A DNA stretch of 37,005 bases. It comes from Companilactobacillus kimchiensis. GTDB lineage: Bacteria; Bacillota; Bacilli; Lactobacillales; Lactobacillaceae. A model generated the notes under the pieces. It had not been told where the DNA came from and ran no database searches. It saw only the letters and a list, made by a program, of their open reading frames with translations. Below, one piece after another: positions 8,552 to 16,553 of this stretch. The DNA is taken from contig NZ_JQCF01000027.1 in NCBI RefSeq assembly GCF_001438805.1, positions 1-37,005 on the forward strand, read 5' to 3'. The position numbers were made by a program, and so were the translations under genes. Each line of letters starts with the position of its first letter. Position 1 is the first letter of the stretch.

Positions 8552-9628
8552 CTACTTTGTTACTTCAGATTGCCATAATTGGCCAAGTTTTAATGTCGTC
8601 TTGTTCCAAACATTATTATCTTTAACTGTATAAACTTTGTGATAAGCACTAGCTGGTAATAATTTAGCCTTTACTTCTTCTGGTAATTTAACGTCATCCC
8701 TGATTGGACGTGCATACCCCTTGGCAATGTTTACTTGACCAGCATCGGACAAGATGTAATCTCTAGCCAATCTGGCAGCATTAGGATGGGGAGCATATTT
8801 ATTAATAACTTGCGAATCACCACTCATAACAGCAGCATCAGAAGGAATAATGACTTCAAATCTTGATTCATCAATCATGTGTCTAGCTGTCAAAGCTGTA
8901 AAGTCCCACATAATACCAACGTCTAATTCGCCCTTCTTTAAATTTTGAACATTTGTATCAACTGAAGAAAGACGTTTTTGTTTTTGCAAACTGCTGAAGA
9001 AATCTAAAGCTGGTTTAACATTACTTTCATCTCCACCAAACGCATGTGCAGCAGCCAAAATAGCATATTGAGATTGCGCTGCTGATGCTGGTTTTGATCC
9101 AACTGAAACTTTATATTTACCCTTTTTCAGATCAGCCCATGACTTTGGAATATCTTTTTCGGCAACATTCTTCTTATCGATAATAAAAGCCGTTGTTCCC
9201 TTATAAGCATTCATCCAGTAGCCATCTTTGTCTTTAGCCCAAGCTGGAACCTTATCCCAATAAGTACCCTTGTATTTAGATAAAATCCCTTTTTTCTGTG
9301 CGGTTGGCGAAACGTTCATCCCAATATCAGTAATATCAGCGGTCGCATTCTTACCTTCTGTTTCAAATTTATGGATTGCCTCGGCACTATTCATATCCGT
9401 ATCAGTATGAGAAATACCATATTTAGTCTTTAGATCATGCCACGAGCCACCCCAGTTAGCCCAGTCATCAGCCATACCGAAAGATACAACTTTCTTTTCT
9501 TTTTCAGCGGCTTTTTGGATCACTTTAGGATCATTTGAGATTGAAGCTGTTTTATTTCCTGAACAACCAGCTAAGGTTGTAACTGATAATAGCGCTAATA
9601 AACTTGCTGCAATAAATTTGTTTTTCAT
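8552..9628 (-). CDS. ABC transporter substrate-binding lipoprotein
   Basis: A 358-residue extracellular solute-binding protein. The signal peptide ends in the lipobox LAGC with the lipidated Cys at residue 22. The mature part has the two-lobe type II layout of the polyamine/Fe(III)/2-aminoethylphosphonate binding proteins (segments such as AFIIDKKNV, SWADLKKGKY, GIMWDFTALTAR). It is the first gene of a five-gene operon with two permeases, an ATPase and a phosphoesterase. GGAGGG lies 9 bases before the ATG. A GATAA/TTATC inverted repeat (9644-9658) sits directly against this ribosome site and could influence translation. A phosphorylated or phosphonate ligand is inferred only from the operon. 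Confidence 0.87.
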   Translation of the reverse strand: MKNKFIAASLLALLSVTTLAGCSGNKTASISNDPKVIQKAAEKEKKVVSFGMADDWANWGGSWHDLKTKYGISHTDTDMNSAEAIHKFETEGKNATADITDIGMNVSPTAQKKGILSKYKGTYWDKVPAWAKDKDGYWMNAYKGTTAFIIDKKNVAEKDIPKSWADLKKGKYKVSVGSKPASAAQSQYAILAAAHAFGGDESNVKPALDFFSSLQKQKRLSSVDTNVQNLKKGELDVGIMWDFTALTARHMIDESRFEVIIPSDAAVMSGDSQVINKYAPHPNAARLARDYILSDAGQVNIAKGYARPIRDDVKLPEEVKAKLLPASAYHKVYTVKDNNVWNKTTLKLGQLWQSEVTK

Positions 9629-9854
9629 TTTTGATAACCCTCCGATAAAGAAATTATCAGATGGTTATATATTTTGTGTATATAAAACTGGAATAATTTT
9701 TTGATTGAATGACCGATTTATCATTACAATTAATTTACTTATATTATTATTGCCAACACTATCAGAATGGGGACCTTGAACTATTAAAATATTTTCCGAA
9801 TGAAAAATAATTAATATTTTTAAATTTTTATTCTTAATCTAAATTAGACGACAA
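9629..9854. other. Intergenic leader region of the ABC operon
   Basis: No gene is supported here. It is very AT-rich and must hold the operon promoter; several TATA-like stretches occur near 9660-9690 on the minus strand, but no convincing -35/-10 pair stands out. I see no recognisable riboswitch. Confidence 0.4.
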
Positions 9855-9882
9855 AAAACACTCATTATCAGAAAATGAGTAT
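9855..9882 (-). terminator. Terminator of the TIM-barrel gene
   Basis: Minus-strand ACTCATT pairs with AATGAGT around a 7-base loop and is followed by GTTTTTT, just after the stop codon at 9892. Confidence 0.65.
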
Positions 9883-9891
9883 TTTATTTCA

Positions 9892-10821
9892 CTATCGATT
9901 AATCGAACGGGCCATTCTTACAATTGCATGTCGTTCGCCCCGAATTGCCTTGCTCAAAGCATAAATATTTTCAGTCGGTGCTTGAATTCCCCATGCAGCA
10001 TCACCGATATGTTGGATATCAACCCCAGCCACTTTATTTCTAATAGCAATATTTTGAATAAAACTGCTGCCTGAGCCTTCTTGACTAGTGCCAATTGTAC
10101 TCATTACTAGAGCGCCTTTACTATGTGCCACTTTAACAATTTCCTTTAACTCAGCATCATCAAATTCAGGAACAGTTCCCACGGCAGGTACTAAAATAAC
10201 ATCGGCACCGGCCTTTAAGAATTCTTCAACCGAAGCTTTACTAACGACTGGTTCATTAACGCCAGCCCCATGCATTTTCCCAGCAATTACTAGACCTGAA
10301 AAAACTTTTTTGGCAATTCTAATATTATTCGCAATTTGTTTGTTGGTTACGCCAGTTCCTGGATTCCCCGTCAAAACAACAAAATTGAAACCAAGCTTCT
10401 CTACTTCTTGAAGGGTTTTTTCACTGGCCATTCTGCCTTCGGGAATAATAAGGCGATCTTCGGTCATATCGGCTTTCGGATCGACCGGCTCTAAATTTAC
10501 GCCAATTGGACGACCAACTAATTTCTGCAAAAGGTGGATACATTCGCCATCACGATGAACTTTGGCAGTTGCCATCGTTTCTTCATCATCGTAAAGTCCC
10601 AAAATAAGCGGATTTAAAACATCAAGCGCATTTAGCAAAATCAAATCAGCTCCAAATGCTGCAGCTATTTCTGAGGTAGTAATACCATCTAACGGTTCAT
10701 GGACCACTACATTTTCGCTTAAAACCACTCGTCCTTCACTGGCTTTGATACTTTGCTTTAATTCAGCACCATTCATCGCCAACATCTCACTCGTATTAGC
10801 ACTGATCAATCGTTTAACCAT
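9892..10821 (-). CDS. TIM-barrel protein of unknown function (phosphonomutase-like annotation group)
   Basis: A soluble 309-residue protein whose alternating strand/helix pattern reads as a TIM barrel: strands such as ADLILLNAL, FNFVVLTGNPGTG, GLVIAGKMHGAG, ADVILVPAVG and GALVMSTIGTSQ end in Gly- and Pro-rich phosphate-binding-like loops. Similar proteins are often labelled PEP phosphonomutase in genomes, but I do not see the canonical isocitrate-lyase-type Cys motif, so I leave the reaction open. A cre site downstream of its promoter implies carbon-catabolite repression. It is monocistronic with its own terminator. Confidence 0.7.
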   Translation of the reverse strand: MVKRLISANTSEMLAMNGAELKQSIKASEGRVVLSENVVVHEPLDGITTSEIAAAFGADLILLNALDVLNPLILGLYDDEETMATAKVHRDGECIHLLQKLVGRPIGVNLEPVDPKADMTEDRLIIPEGRMASEKTLQEVEKLGFNFVVLTGNPGTGVTNKQIANNIRIAKKVFSGLVIAGKMHGAGVNEPVVSKASVEEFLKAGADVILVPAVGTVPEFDDAELKEIVKVAHSKGALVMSTIGTSQEGSGSSFIQNIAIRNKVAGVDIQHIGDAAWGIQAPTENIYALSKAIRGERHAIVRMARSINR

Positions 10822-10842
10822 TTTATTTTCTCCTTCGCTTTA

Positions 10843-10857
10843 TGCAACCGATTACAA
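10843..10857 (-). promoter_or_regulatory. CcpA cre site
   Basis: Minus-strand TTGTAATCGGTTGCA matches the cre consensus WTGNAANCGNWNNCW at every fixed position. It lies just downstream of the -10 of the TIM-barrel gene, the usual place for repression by CcpA-HPr(Ser-P). Confidence 0.75.
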
Positions 10858-10861
10858 AAAT

Positions 10862-10890
10862 ACCATAGCATATCTAGCCTTAGACACCAA
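10862..10890 (-). promoter_or_regulatory. Promoter of the TIM-barrel gene
   Basis: Minus-strand TTGGTG (10885-10890) and TATGGT (10862-10867) with a 17-bp spacer. The -35 overlaps the end of the preceding gene's terminator. Confidence 0.5.
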
Positions 10891-10922
10891 AAAAAGTGCT
10901 ACCTTAATACGGCAACACTTTT
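10889..10922 (-). terminator. Terminator of the NAD(P)-binding protein gene
   Basis: Minus-strand AAAGTG...GCC pairs with GGT...CACTTT around a 7-base loop and runs into seven T. It is 12 bp past the stop codon. Confidence 0.65.
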
Positions 10923-10933
10923 CAATCATTATA

Positions 10934-11578
10934 TTAATACCAAGCTGGTTTATCACCATCAGTATTAGGCTTATTTACACCAATTGATTCGCGTTTAAAT
11001 TTATCAGGATCTTGTGTAATGTCAACAACCACTTGGGCAATCGATCTTCTTGATACTTCTGTACCCTTGAAAGATTCACCCTTTTGAGTTACTTCGTAAT
11101 CAACCTCTGGCTTGTCAGTTAACCAAGCTGGGCGAATAATCGTATAATCAAGATCAGATTCTTCAATAACCTTAGCTGCAGCAGCATAATTAGTAATATA
11201 GCTTCCCAAAGTACTGTTGTTCCATTCACCAAATTTACCGGGTACTTCATCATAAATACCCAAAGTTGAAATCCAGATTAAACGTGTTTTATTTGTCGCA
11301 TGCATTGCTTTGACAACCGCACGAGCTTCACTTTCGATGTTTCCACCTGCTAAGTTAGCATAAACAACATCAACGTCTTTCATTGCTTCACTCAAATTAT
11401 CAACATCAGTTGCGTCACCTTCGATAGCTTCAACCAACGTATGTGAGTCTGCAAAATCTTTTAAACGTCCAGCATCTCTAAGATACAATTTCAAGTCTGA
11501 GTCAGTTGTATCAACAAAAATATGTTCTGCTAAACGAGCAATTTTACCATTAGCACCTAAAACTAAAACTTTAGCCAT
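10934..11578 (-). CDS. NAD(P)-binding oxidoreductase, atypical SDR (NmrA/YwnB-like)
   Basis: A 214-residue Rossmann-fold protein. The N-terminal dinucleotide loop GANGKIA (residues 8-14) follows the first strand. Asp-rich DATDVDNL and the strand DVDVVYANLAG fit an NmrA-like or atypical short-chain dehydrogenase, as does WISTLGIYDEVPG followed by DYTIIRPAWLTD. The usual Tyr-x-x-x-Lys is replaced by a YAAAAK-like segment. It may reduce a quinone or act as a redox sensor. A strong GGGGG ribosome site precedes the ATG. It is divergent from the MarR gene at 11826, which is a plausible regulator. Confidence 0.78.
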   Translation of the reverse strand: MAKVLVLGANGKIARLAEHIFVDTTDSDLKLYLRDAGRLKDFADSHTLVEAIEGDATDVDNLSEAMKDVDVVYANLAGGNIESEARAVVKAMHATNKTRLIWISTLGIYDEVPGKFGEWNNSTLGSYITNYAAAAKVIEESDLDYTIIRPAWLTDKPEVDYEVTQKGESFKGTEVSRRSIAQVVVDITQDPDKFKRESIGVNKPNTDGDKPAWY

Positions 11579-11613
11579 TTATTTTTCCCCCTGTAATTTA
11601 GTTTCTATAGTCC

Positions 11614-11642
11614 AATATAAGAGAGTTTCCCAATTTATACAA
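11614..11642 (-). promoter_or_regulatory. Promoter of the NAD(P)-binding protein gene
   Basis: Minus-strand TTGTAT (11637-11642) and TATATT (11614-11619) with a 17-bp spacer, about 35 bp upstream of the start codon. Confidence 0.5.
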
Positions 11643-11779
11643 AGAATGTTTCTCGCCAGAGTCAGAATGAACATAAATTAATAAAAACCTAGCTATTATA
11701 AAAATAATATCAGTCTAAAATGACTATTTAGTATTTCATTACCTGACCAGATTGCTCTTCTCAACTGAACTAAAAACAG

Positions 11780-11804
11780 AATGTTATAATCATTTTGTAA
11801 CATT
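11780..11804 (+). promoter_or_regulatory. MarR-type operator over the -10 element
   Basis: A perfect inverted repeat AATGTTA (11780-11786), 11-bp spacer, TAACATT (11798-11804). It covers an extended -10, TGTTATAAT (11782-11790), and ends 21 bp before the MarR start codon. This is the expected position for autorepression. Confidence 0.55.
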
Positions 11805-11825
11805 TTGCTCGAAGGAGGATACCTT

Positions 11826-12248
11826 ATGACGAGTGACGTGGCCCATTTGCTCAAAGTAGCATCAAATGAAATTTCCCGTGGTATCAACACTTTTGCTAGT
11901 AAGTACGGCTTAACTGGCACACAGGTGCAAATAATTCACTATTTAGCTGATACTGACAATGACAATATTTATCAAAAAACGATTGAATCTGAATTCAATA
12001 TTCGACGTTCAACGGCAACAAATATTTTGAAAACTATGGAAAGAAACGGTTTAATATTACGCCGCAGCGTTAAAAATGATTCACGTTTAAAAAGAATTGT
12101 TCTATCCGACAAATCCAAGGAAATGCAGGACGCCATTGACAAGTTTATGACTTCCAATGACCAAAAGATTTTATCTACTTTGGGCACCCTTGAACGACGG
12201 AGCTTTGTTCACGCACTTAAAAAGATTCCTCAAAAATTAAAAAAGTGA
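11826..12248 (+). CDS. MarR-family transcriptional regulator
   Basis: A 140-residue winged-helix protein: a dimerisation helix at the N-terminus (LLKVASNEISRGINTFASKYG), a DNA-reading segment NIRRSTATNILKTMERNGLI at about 61-80, and a wing with RRSVKNDSRLKRIVLSDKS. The start is ATG 11826, 7 bases after GGAGG; a codon 21 bases upstream would place the ribosome site inside the gene. The promoter carries a perfect inverted repeat. A nucleoside hydrolase follows 12 bp downstream, so the two are co-transcribed, and an oxidoreductase gene is divergent. The ligand is unknown. Confidence 0.85.
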   Translation: MTSDVAHLLKVASNEISRGINTFASKYGLTGTQVQIIHYLADTDNDNIYQKTIESEFNIRRSTATNILKTMERNGLILRRSVKNDSRLKRIVLSDKSKEMQDAIDKFMTSNDQKILSTLGTLERRSFVHALKKIPQKLKK

Positions 12249-12260
12249 GGTACAAATTTA

Positions 12261-13199
12261 ATGACAAAAGTAATTATGGATTGTGATCCAGGTATTGATG
12301 ACGCCATTGCCTTAACTGTTTTATTAGCACATCCTGAGAAGGCTGATTTAATCGGCGTAACCACCGTTGGTGGAAATGTAAAACTCGAATATGTCACTCA
12401 AAATGCCAAGAAACTTTTAACCTTTTTAGGATCACATGCCGAACTTGCATCTGGTCAGGCCACCCCACTAGTAAAACCAGTTAAAACTGCAGGTGAAATT
12501 CACGGTAAAACTGGAATGGAAGGTTATGACTTCCCTAATAACAGTTTAGATTATCCTTTGACTAGTCATAACGCCGTTACATATATGTATGAACGTATTA
12601 ATAAATCATCTGAAAAAATTAATTTAGTTGCCACAGCCCCACTGACTAACATCGCTTTATTATTAAAAACTTTCCCAGAAATCAAGAATAAAATTGAACA
12701 TATTTACATTATGGGCGGTTCAACCTTACAGGGTAATATCACTCTAGCCGCCGAATTTAATGCCTATGTTGATCCTGAAGCTATGGATATTGTCTTTAAT
12801 TCTGGCTTGCCCATTACCCTTTCCGGTCTGAATCTAACCGAAAACAAAGCCTATTTAACCATGGATGAGATTAAAAAGATTAAAGATTTAGGACATGTCG
12901 GCGTTATGGCCAGCTCAATCTTAGATTTTTATGCCTCTGCTGAACTAGCCAAGGGTATGACTAAAATTCCGATTCATGATGCTTGTGCCGTTATCAGTAT
13001 GATTGCTCCAGAATTATTTACGAAGAGTCATACTTACTCCATGGATGTTTCACTAACCAATGATCAATATCGAGGTATGACTTATCCCGACCGTCGAACC
13101 GATGCTCCCATCAAAAATCAAATCAAAGTCCTAGAAGATGTTAATCGTGAAGCCTTTGTAAAATTCATTTTTGATTCTTTAGCCAGTTATGACAAATAA
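12261..13199 (+). CDS. Inosine/uridine-preferring nucleoside hydrolase
   Basis: This 312-residue enzyme hydrolyses the N-glycosidic bond of ribonucleosides to free base and ribose. The calcium-binding signature DCDPGIDD spans residues 7-14, followed by GVTTVGGN, HGKTGM, and the typical ATAPLTNIA and MGGS segments. HDACAV near the C-terminus supplies the late metal/ribose ligand. The length is normal for the family (about 310). It starts 12 bp after the MarR gene and seems to be its operon partner. The best guess is a pyrimidine-preferring RihA/RihB-type enzyme, but specificity cannot be read with confidence. Confidence 0.88.
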   Translation: MTKVIMDCDPGIDDAIALTVLLAHPEKADLIGVTTVGGNVKLEYVTQNAKKLLTFLGSHAELASGQATPLVKPVKTAGEIHGKTGMEGYDFPNNSLDYPLTSHNAVTYMYERINKSSEKINLVATAPLTNIALLLKTFPEIKNKIEHIYIMGGSTLQGNITLAAEFNAYVDPEAMDIVFNSGLPITLSGLNLTENKAYLTMDEIKKIKDLGHVGVMASSILDFYASAELAKGMTKIPIHDACAVISMIAPELFTKSHTYSMDVSLTNDQYRGMTYPDRRTDAPIKNQIKVLEDVNREAFVKFIFDSLASYDK

Positions 13200-13273
13200 G
13201 TTTCTAAACAAAGTTTGGTAGTTCTTTCTGAAGTTCGGTTAGGACGTAAATTAATAAAGTTATCCTTATAATG

Positions 13274-13453
13274 CCGCTCTCCACAAGGAAGAAAAAATTG
13301 GCTGGAACATAGCGGGCACAACTTGGAACCTATCATCAATGCACAAGGCATTGACAATAGTTTTCAAGCTTGGCCTTTTACTAATCCGGCAAGATCAGCC
13401 GAATAAGTAAAATCTCGCTATTGAGCCATTTTTTCTTCCTTATTCCGAGCTAA
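13274..13453 (+). repeat. Structured intergenic element, family 1, copy d
   Basis: Plus orientation. P0 is GCTC (13276-13279) with GAGC (13447-13450). P1 is built on AAGGAAGAAAAAA / TTTTTTCTTCCTT and extends to GGCT/AGCC. The GGAAC/TG loop, P2 ATAGCG/CGCTAT, and both junction arms (CTTGGAA...TTTTCAAG and TTTTACT...AGTAAAA) are all present. It lies 75 bp after the nucleoside hydrolase and probably in its 3' untranslated region. A TATAAT (13267-13272) sits just before it, without a clear -35. Confidence 0.78.
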
Positions 13454-13552
13454 GTTATTAGTTTCTATACTATGATATATAATTGAAAACCTTTTTTATA
13501 ATACTGACTTTAAATAGATATTTAGTATTAAGATGTGTCTTTCTAAGAATAA

Positions 13553-13602
13553 GCAAAAATCCTGTATTGACTGAAGAATATCAGTTAATACAGGATTTTT
13601 GA
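13553..13602. terminator. Bidirectional terminator-like hairpin between copies d and b
   Basis: AAAAATCCTGTATTGACTG pairs with CAGTTAATACAGGATTTTT (one G-U) around a short loop, with A-run and T-run at the two ends. It can end the plus-strand transcript from the nucleoside hydrolase and the minus-strand transcript from the SLAP gene. Confidence 0.7.
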
Positions 13603-13651
13603 GTTAAAAATATGTTTTTTCATTAATAGAAACAAATAAGTACAGTGTTAA

Positions 13652-13818
13652 TTAGTCTGGAATAAAAATCGGAAATAGGCTCAGCCGAGAAATTCTACTT
13701 GGTCAGCGTACTTTGCTGGCCTAGTAGAAAGCTCGATTTCAAAACAACTCCGAACTTGAGTTGGTTCGAAACGATGCTCTCAGCGTTCCAGCCTATTCCG
13801 ATTTTTATGGAAGACGGA
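13652..13818 (-). repeat. Structured intergenic element, family 1, copy b
   Basis: Minus orientation, about 90% like copy a by eye. P0 GTCT/AGAC (13812-13815 with 13655-13658), P1 ATAAAAATCGG..., P2 GCTGAG/CTCGGC (with a G-U), one arm with AAGTTCG, and a second arm whose upper stem CAGC/GCTG is intact here but lost in copy a. It lies 57 bp after the SLAP gene stop, in its probable 3' untranslated region. Confidence 0.78.
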
Positions 13819-13874
13819 AAGCTAGGTGCCTTCAATTTAACAGAACTTTAGTAATAACTCATTCTTAATTAAAT

Positions 13875-15458
13875 TTATTTCTTAACATTAGTAGCAAAAT
13901 CAGGTTCGTAGATTGAATTAGTCTTCAAGTTAAGACCGCTGTTCAAACGAACATCAGAGATCCAAACCCATTCGTTTGATGAAACTTGACCCCAGTATGA
14001 ACCATATTTATTAACAGCTAATTTAGAAATTTTCCATGAACTGTTTGCTGGTAAAGTACGATCATATGAGTTTGTAGCGGTGTTATATGTTTTAGATGCT
14101 ACGTTGGTTGTTCCAACTAAACCATGACCTGGTGTTGGAATAGCTGCATCAGTACTTGTCTTTTTAGTATTAATTGACATGCCAGATGCTAAGACCCATT
14201 CATTAGTTGATACTTGATAGTAAATTTGGTTATTAGCATGCAATGCGTTACCAAGTTTCCAATTGCTACCTTTGGCAAGAACTTTACCAGTATCGTTACC
14301 GTTATTATCAATTACATTAAGATTTGAAATAGTTGTCCCGATTTTACCAGTATCTGTACTTGTCGTAACATAACTGTCACCGGCTGTGGTGTTGTTAGAT
14401 GTATTGTTATCAGCAAAATCTAAATCAGTTGTTAGAACCCATTCATTAGTAGCAATTTGGTAGAAAGTTTCTTTGTCAGCACTAAGAAGATTACCGACCT
14501 TCCACTTGCTGCCCTTTGGCAATGTAATACCGGTACTTTTACCGCTACTATCAACGACATCTAAGGTTTTATTGGCTGTACCGGCTTGACCTGCACGAGT
14601 ATCAGTTGTGATATAGCTACCTGGAGTAGTTGCTGTAGTTGTATTAGCATTATTGGTATTTTGATCAGCAACTGAGATATCAACTGCAGGTACCCATGCG
14701 TTAGTTGATACTTGATAATATGTTTGTTTATTAGAGTGTAATACTTGTCCTAATTTCCATTGGCTGCCACTTGGTAATGTTTGACCGGTACTTTGACCTT
14801 GGTTATCAACTATATTTAAAACGGCTGTAGCTGTACCGACCTTACCGGTATTTTCAGTTGTTTCTATATAGTTATTAATAGTATTAGTTGTATCAACGGT
14901 GTTAGTTGCGCCAGTGCTTTGACCATCAACTGAAACATCCATTGCGGAGATCCATTCGTTAGTCGAAATTTGGTAATAGACTTGCTTATTAGAATGTAAT
15001 ACATTCCCTAATTTCCATTGGCTGCCACTTGGTACGGTTCTGCCGGTACTGTTACCGTAATTATCGACAATATCCAAAACTTTATTAGCTGTACCAACTT
15101 TACCTGCATCAGAATTAGTAGTTATAAAATTATTAGCTACTTTTCCACCAAATGTATCAACTGGATTGGATGAACCATTTACATTGGTCACAACTGATGC
15201 GGGAACATATTCGTTAGTTCCTACTTCGTAATGAGCTACTCCATTAAGAGTGATTTGAGGTCCTAACTTCCATTGACTACCACTTGGTAATGTTACCCCA
15301 GTAGTTTTACCATTAGTATCATAAACCGGTGTGGCAGTAGTTAAAGTCCCAACTGCATCGGCACTAACGCTTTGTTGTGGTAGAGCACTCAAAGCAGCTG
15401 GTGCCATCATAATAGCAACCGCTGAAGCCACTAAAATTTTATTTTTTGTATTTTTCAT
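13875..15458 (-). CDS. Secreted surface protein with six SLAP repeats
   Basis: A 527-residue exported protein. The signal peptide covers about residues 1-33 (MKNTKNKILVASAVAIMM..., cleavage near SVSA). Six tandem units of about 80 residues follow, each with the pattern GT-x-VYD-x-NG-x-TG-x-LP-x-GS-x-WK-x-G ... YYQVSTNEWV-x-A-x-D, the SLAP domain that binds cell-wall polymers in lactobacilli. There is no enzymatic domain and no sortase signal. The start is ATG 15458, with an AGGG/GGAG ribosome site; upstream in-frame ATGs overlap it. Long near-identical DNA repeats inside the gene make it prone to copy-number change. Likely role: cell-surface layer or adhesion. Confidence 0.85.
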   Translation of the reverse strand: MKNTKNKILVASAVAIMMAPAALSALPQQSVSADAVGTLTTATPVYDTNGKTTGVTLPSGSQWKLGPQITLNGVAHYEVGTNEYVPASVVTNVNGSSNPVDTFGGKVANNFITTNSDAGKVGTANKVLDIVDNYGNSTGRTVPSGSQWKLGNVLHSNKQVYYQISTNEWISAMDVSVDGQSTGATNTVDTTNTINNYIETTENTGKVGTATAVLNIVDNQGQSTGQTLPSGSQWKLGQVLHSNKQTYYQVSTNAWVPAVDISVADQNTNNANTTTATTPGSYITTDTRAGQAGTANKTLDVVDSSGKSTGITLPKGSKWKVGNLLSADKETFYQIATNEWVLTTDLDFADNNTSNNTTAGDSYVTTSTDTGKIGTTISNLNVIDNNGNDTGKVLAKGSNWKLGNALHANNQIYYQVSTNEWVLASGMSINTKKTSTDAAIPTPGHGLVGTTNVASKTYNTATNSYDRTLPANSSWKISKLAVNKYGSYWGQVSSNEWVWISDVRLNSGLNLKTNSIYEPDFATNVKK

Positions 15459-15619
15459 TGTCCCTATCTCCATAAAAAAATAATCTCGTTTAATATCCAC
15501 TTCTAATTTTATAATTCCCTTAAATGATTACAATTGATTCTTAAGAAACGTAAGAAAACTTTACAAATATACTATGATTAGATAAATAACCAGATATATC
15601 TTTGGAGGTAAAAATTTTT

Positions 15620-16519
15620 ATGAAAAAATATCGTATTTATCAAGTTGATGCCTTTACTCAGACTAAATTGGCTGGCAATCCTGCTGGAGTGATCACTAAC
15701 GCTGATGGTTTAACTGCAATTCAAATGCAACAAATTGCCCGCGAATTAAACAACTCTGAGACTGCCTTCATCGTTCGACCAACAACTTCAGACGCAGATA
15801 TTCGCATTAGATTTTTTACACCAACAATGGAAGTACCTATCTGTGGTCATGCTACGATCGGTGCCAATTTTGCTCGCGCTATCGAAAACAATCTGGATTC
15901 ACAGACAATTATCCAACAAACTGGAGCTGGTAATTTACCAATCGATATTTTAAAAAAAGCCGATACTTATCAAATTACGATGACTCAGGGTAAAATCCGT
16001 GTCGATCAACCACTTTCTGATAATATTCAGAATAAGATTCTCAGTGCTTTAGGTATCACTGCACAACAACGAAACTCTAATTATCCTATGGCAATCGCCT
16101 CTACTGGCGCTCCTAAAGTTATGATTGCACTTGATAACCAAGAAACACTTAATAACCTTGAGCCTGATTTAGAGGCCTTAAAGGCTATTACTCCTGAAAT
16201 AAATTGTAACGGCTACTTTGTTTTTACAATGAACCCCAGTCAAAAGGATTTGATTCATGGACGCATGTTTTCACCAGCTAATGGTATCAACGAAGATCCT
16301 GTCACTGGTAATGCCAACGGTCCCTTAGGTGCCTATTTGGTTAAATATGGTTTAATCGAAACCCAAGGAAATATCCTAGAATTTAATGTCATTCAGGGTG
16401 AGAAAATCAATCGGACAGGGACAATGCTGGTTCGAGTTCATTTAGATAATGGTCAACCAGTTAAAATTCAAATTGTTGGTAATGCAGTTATTGCTTTTTC
16501 AACTACACTTGAAATGTAA
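15620..16519 (+). CDS. PhzF-family isomerase/epimerase
   Basis: A 299-residue PhzF-like protein, diaminopimelate-epimerase fold with two similar lobes. It carries the N-terminal QVDAFTQTKLAGNPAGV and the conserved catalytic Glu47 in NNSETAF. PICGHATIGA (73-82) follows in the first lobe, and the glycine-rich EDPVTGNANGPLGAYL lies in the second. No phenazine genes are nearby, so this is a stand-alone homologue of unknown substrate. The start is ATG 15620, 11 bases after GGAGG (15604-15608); a TTG at 15602 includes the ribosome site and is unlikely. It is divergent from the SLAP gene. Confidence 0.87.
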   Translation: MKKYRIYQVDAFTQTKLAGNPAGVITNADGLTAIQMQQIARELNNSETAFIVRPTTSDADIRIRFFTPTMEVPICGHATIGANFARAIENNLDSQTIIQQTGAGNLPIDILKKADTYQITMTQGKIRVDQPLSDNIQNKILSALGITAQQRNSNYPMAIASTGAPKVMIALDNQETLNNLEPDLEALKAITPEINCNGYFVFTMNPSQKDLIHGRMFSPANGINEDPVTGNANGPLGAYLVKYGLIETQGNILEFNVIQGEKINRTGTMLVRVHLDNGQPVKIQIVGNAVIAFSTTLEM

Positions 16520-16553
16520 ACAGAGCTTCAAATAAATATTTCATTCTTCTTTA

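Noticed and set aside
9629-9891. Riboswitch before the ABC transporter operon
   Set aside because: No conserved core of a known riboswitch (for example, TPP) could be found; only a small hairpin near the ribosome site.
13274-13818. Inverted element pair as an insertion sequence or MITE
   Set aside because: No transposase, no target duplication seen, and the stems differ in sequence while pairing is kept, which is unlike recent transposition.
13875-15458. CRISPR-like direct repeats
   Set aside because: The repeats are in-frame SLAP coding units of about 240 bp, not short repeats with unique spacers.
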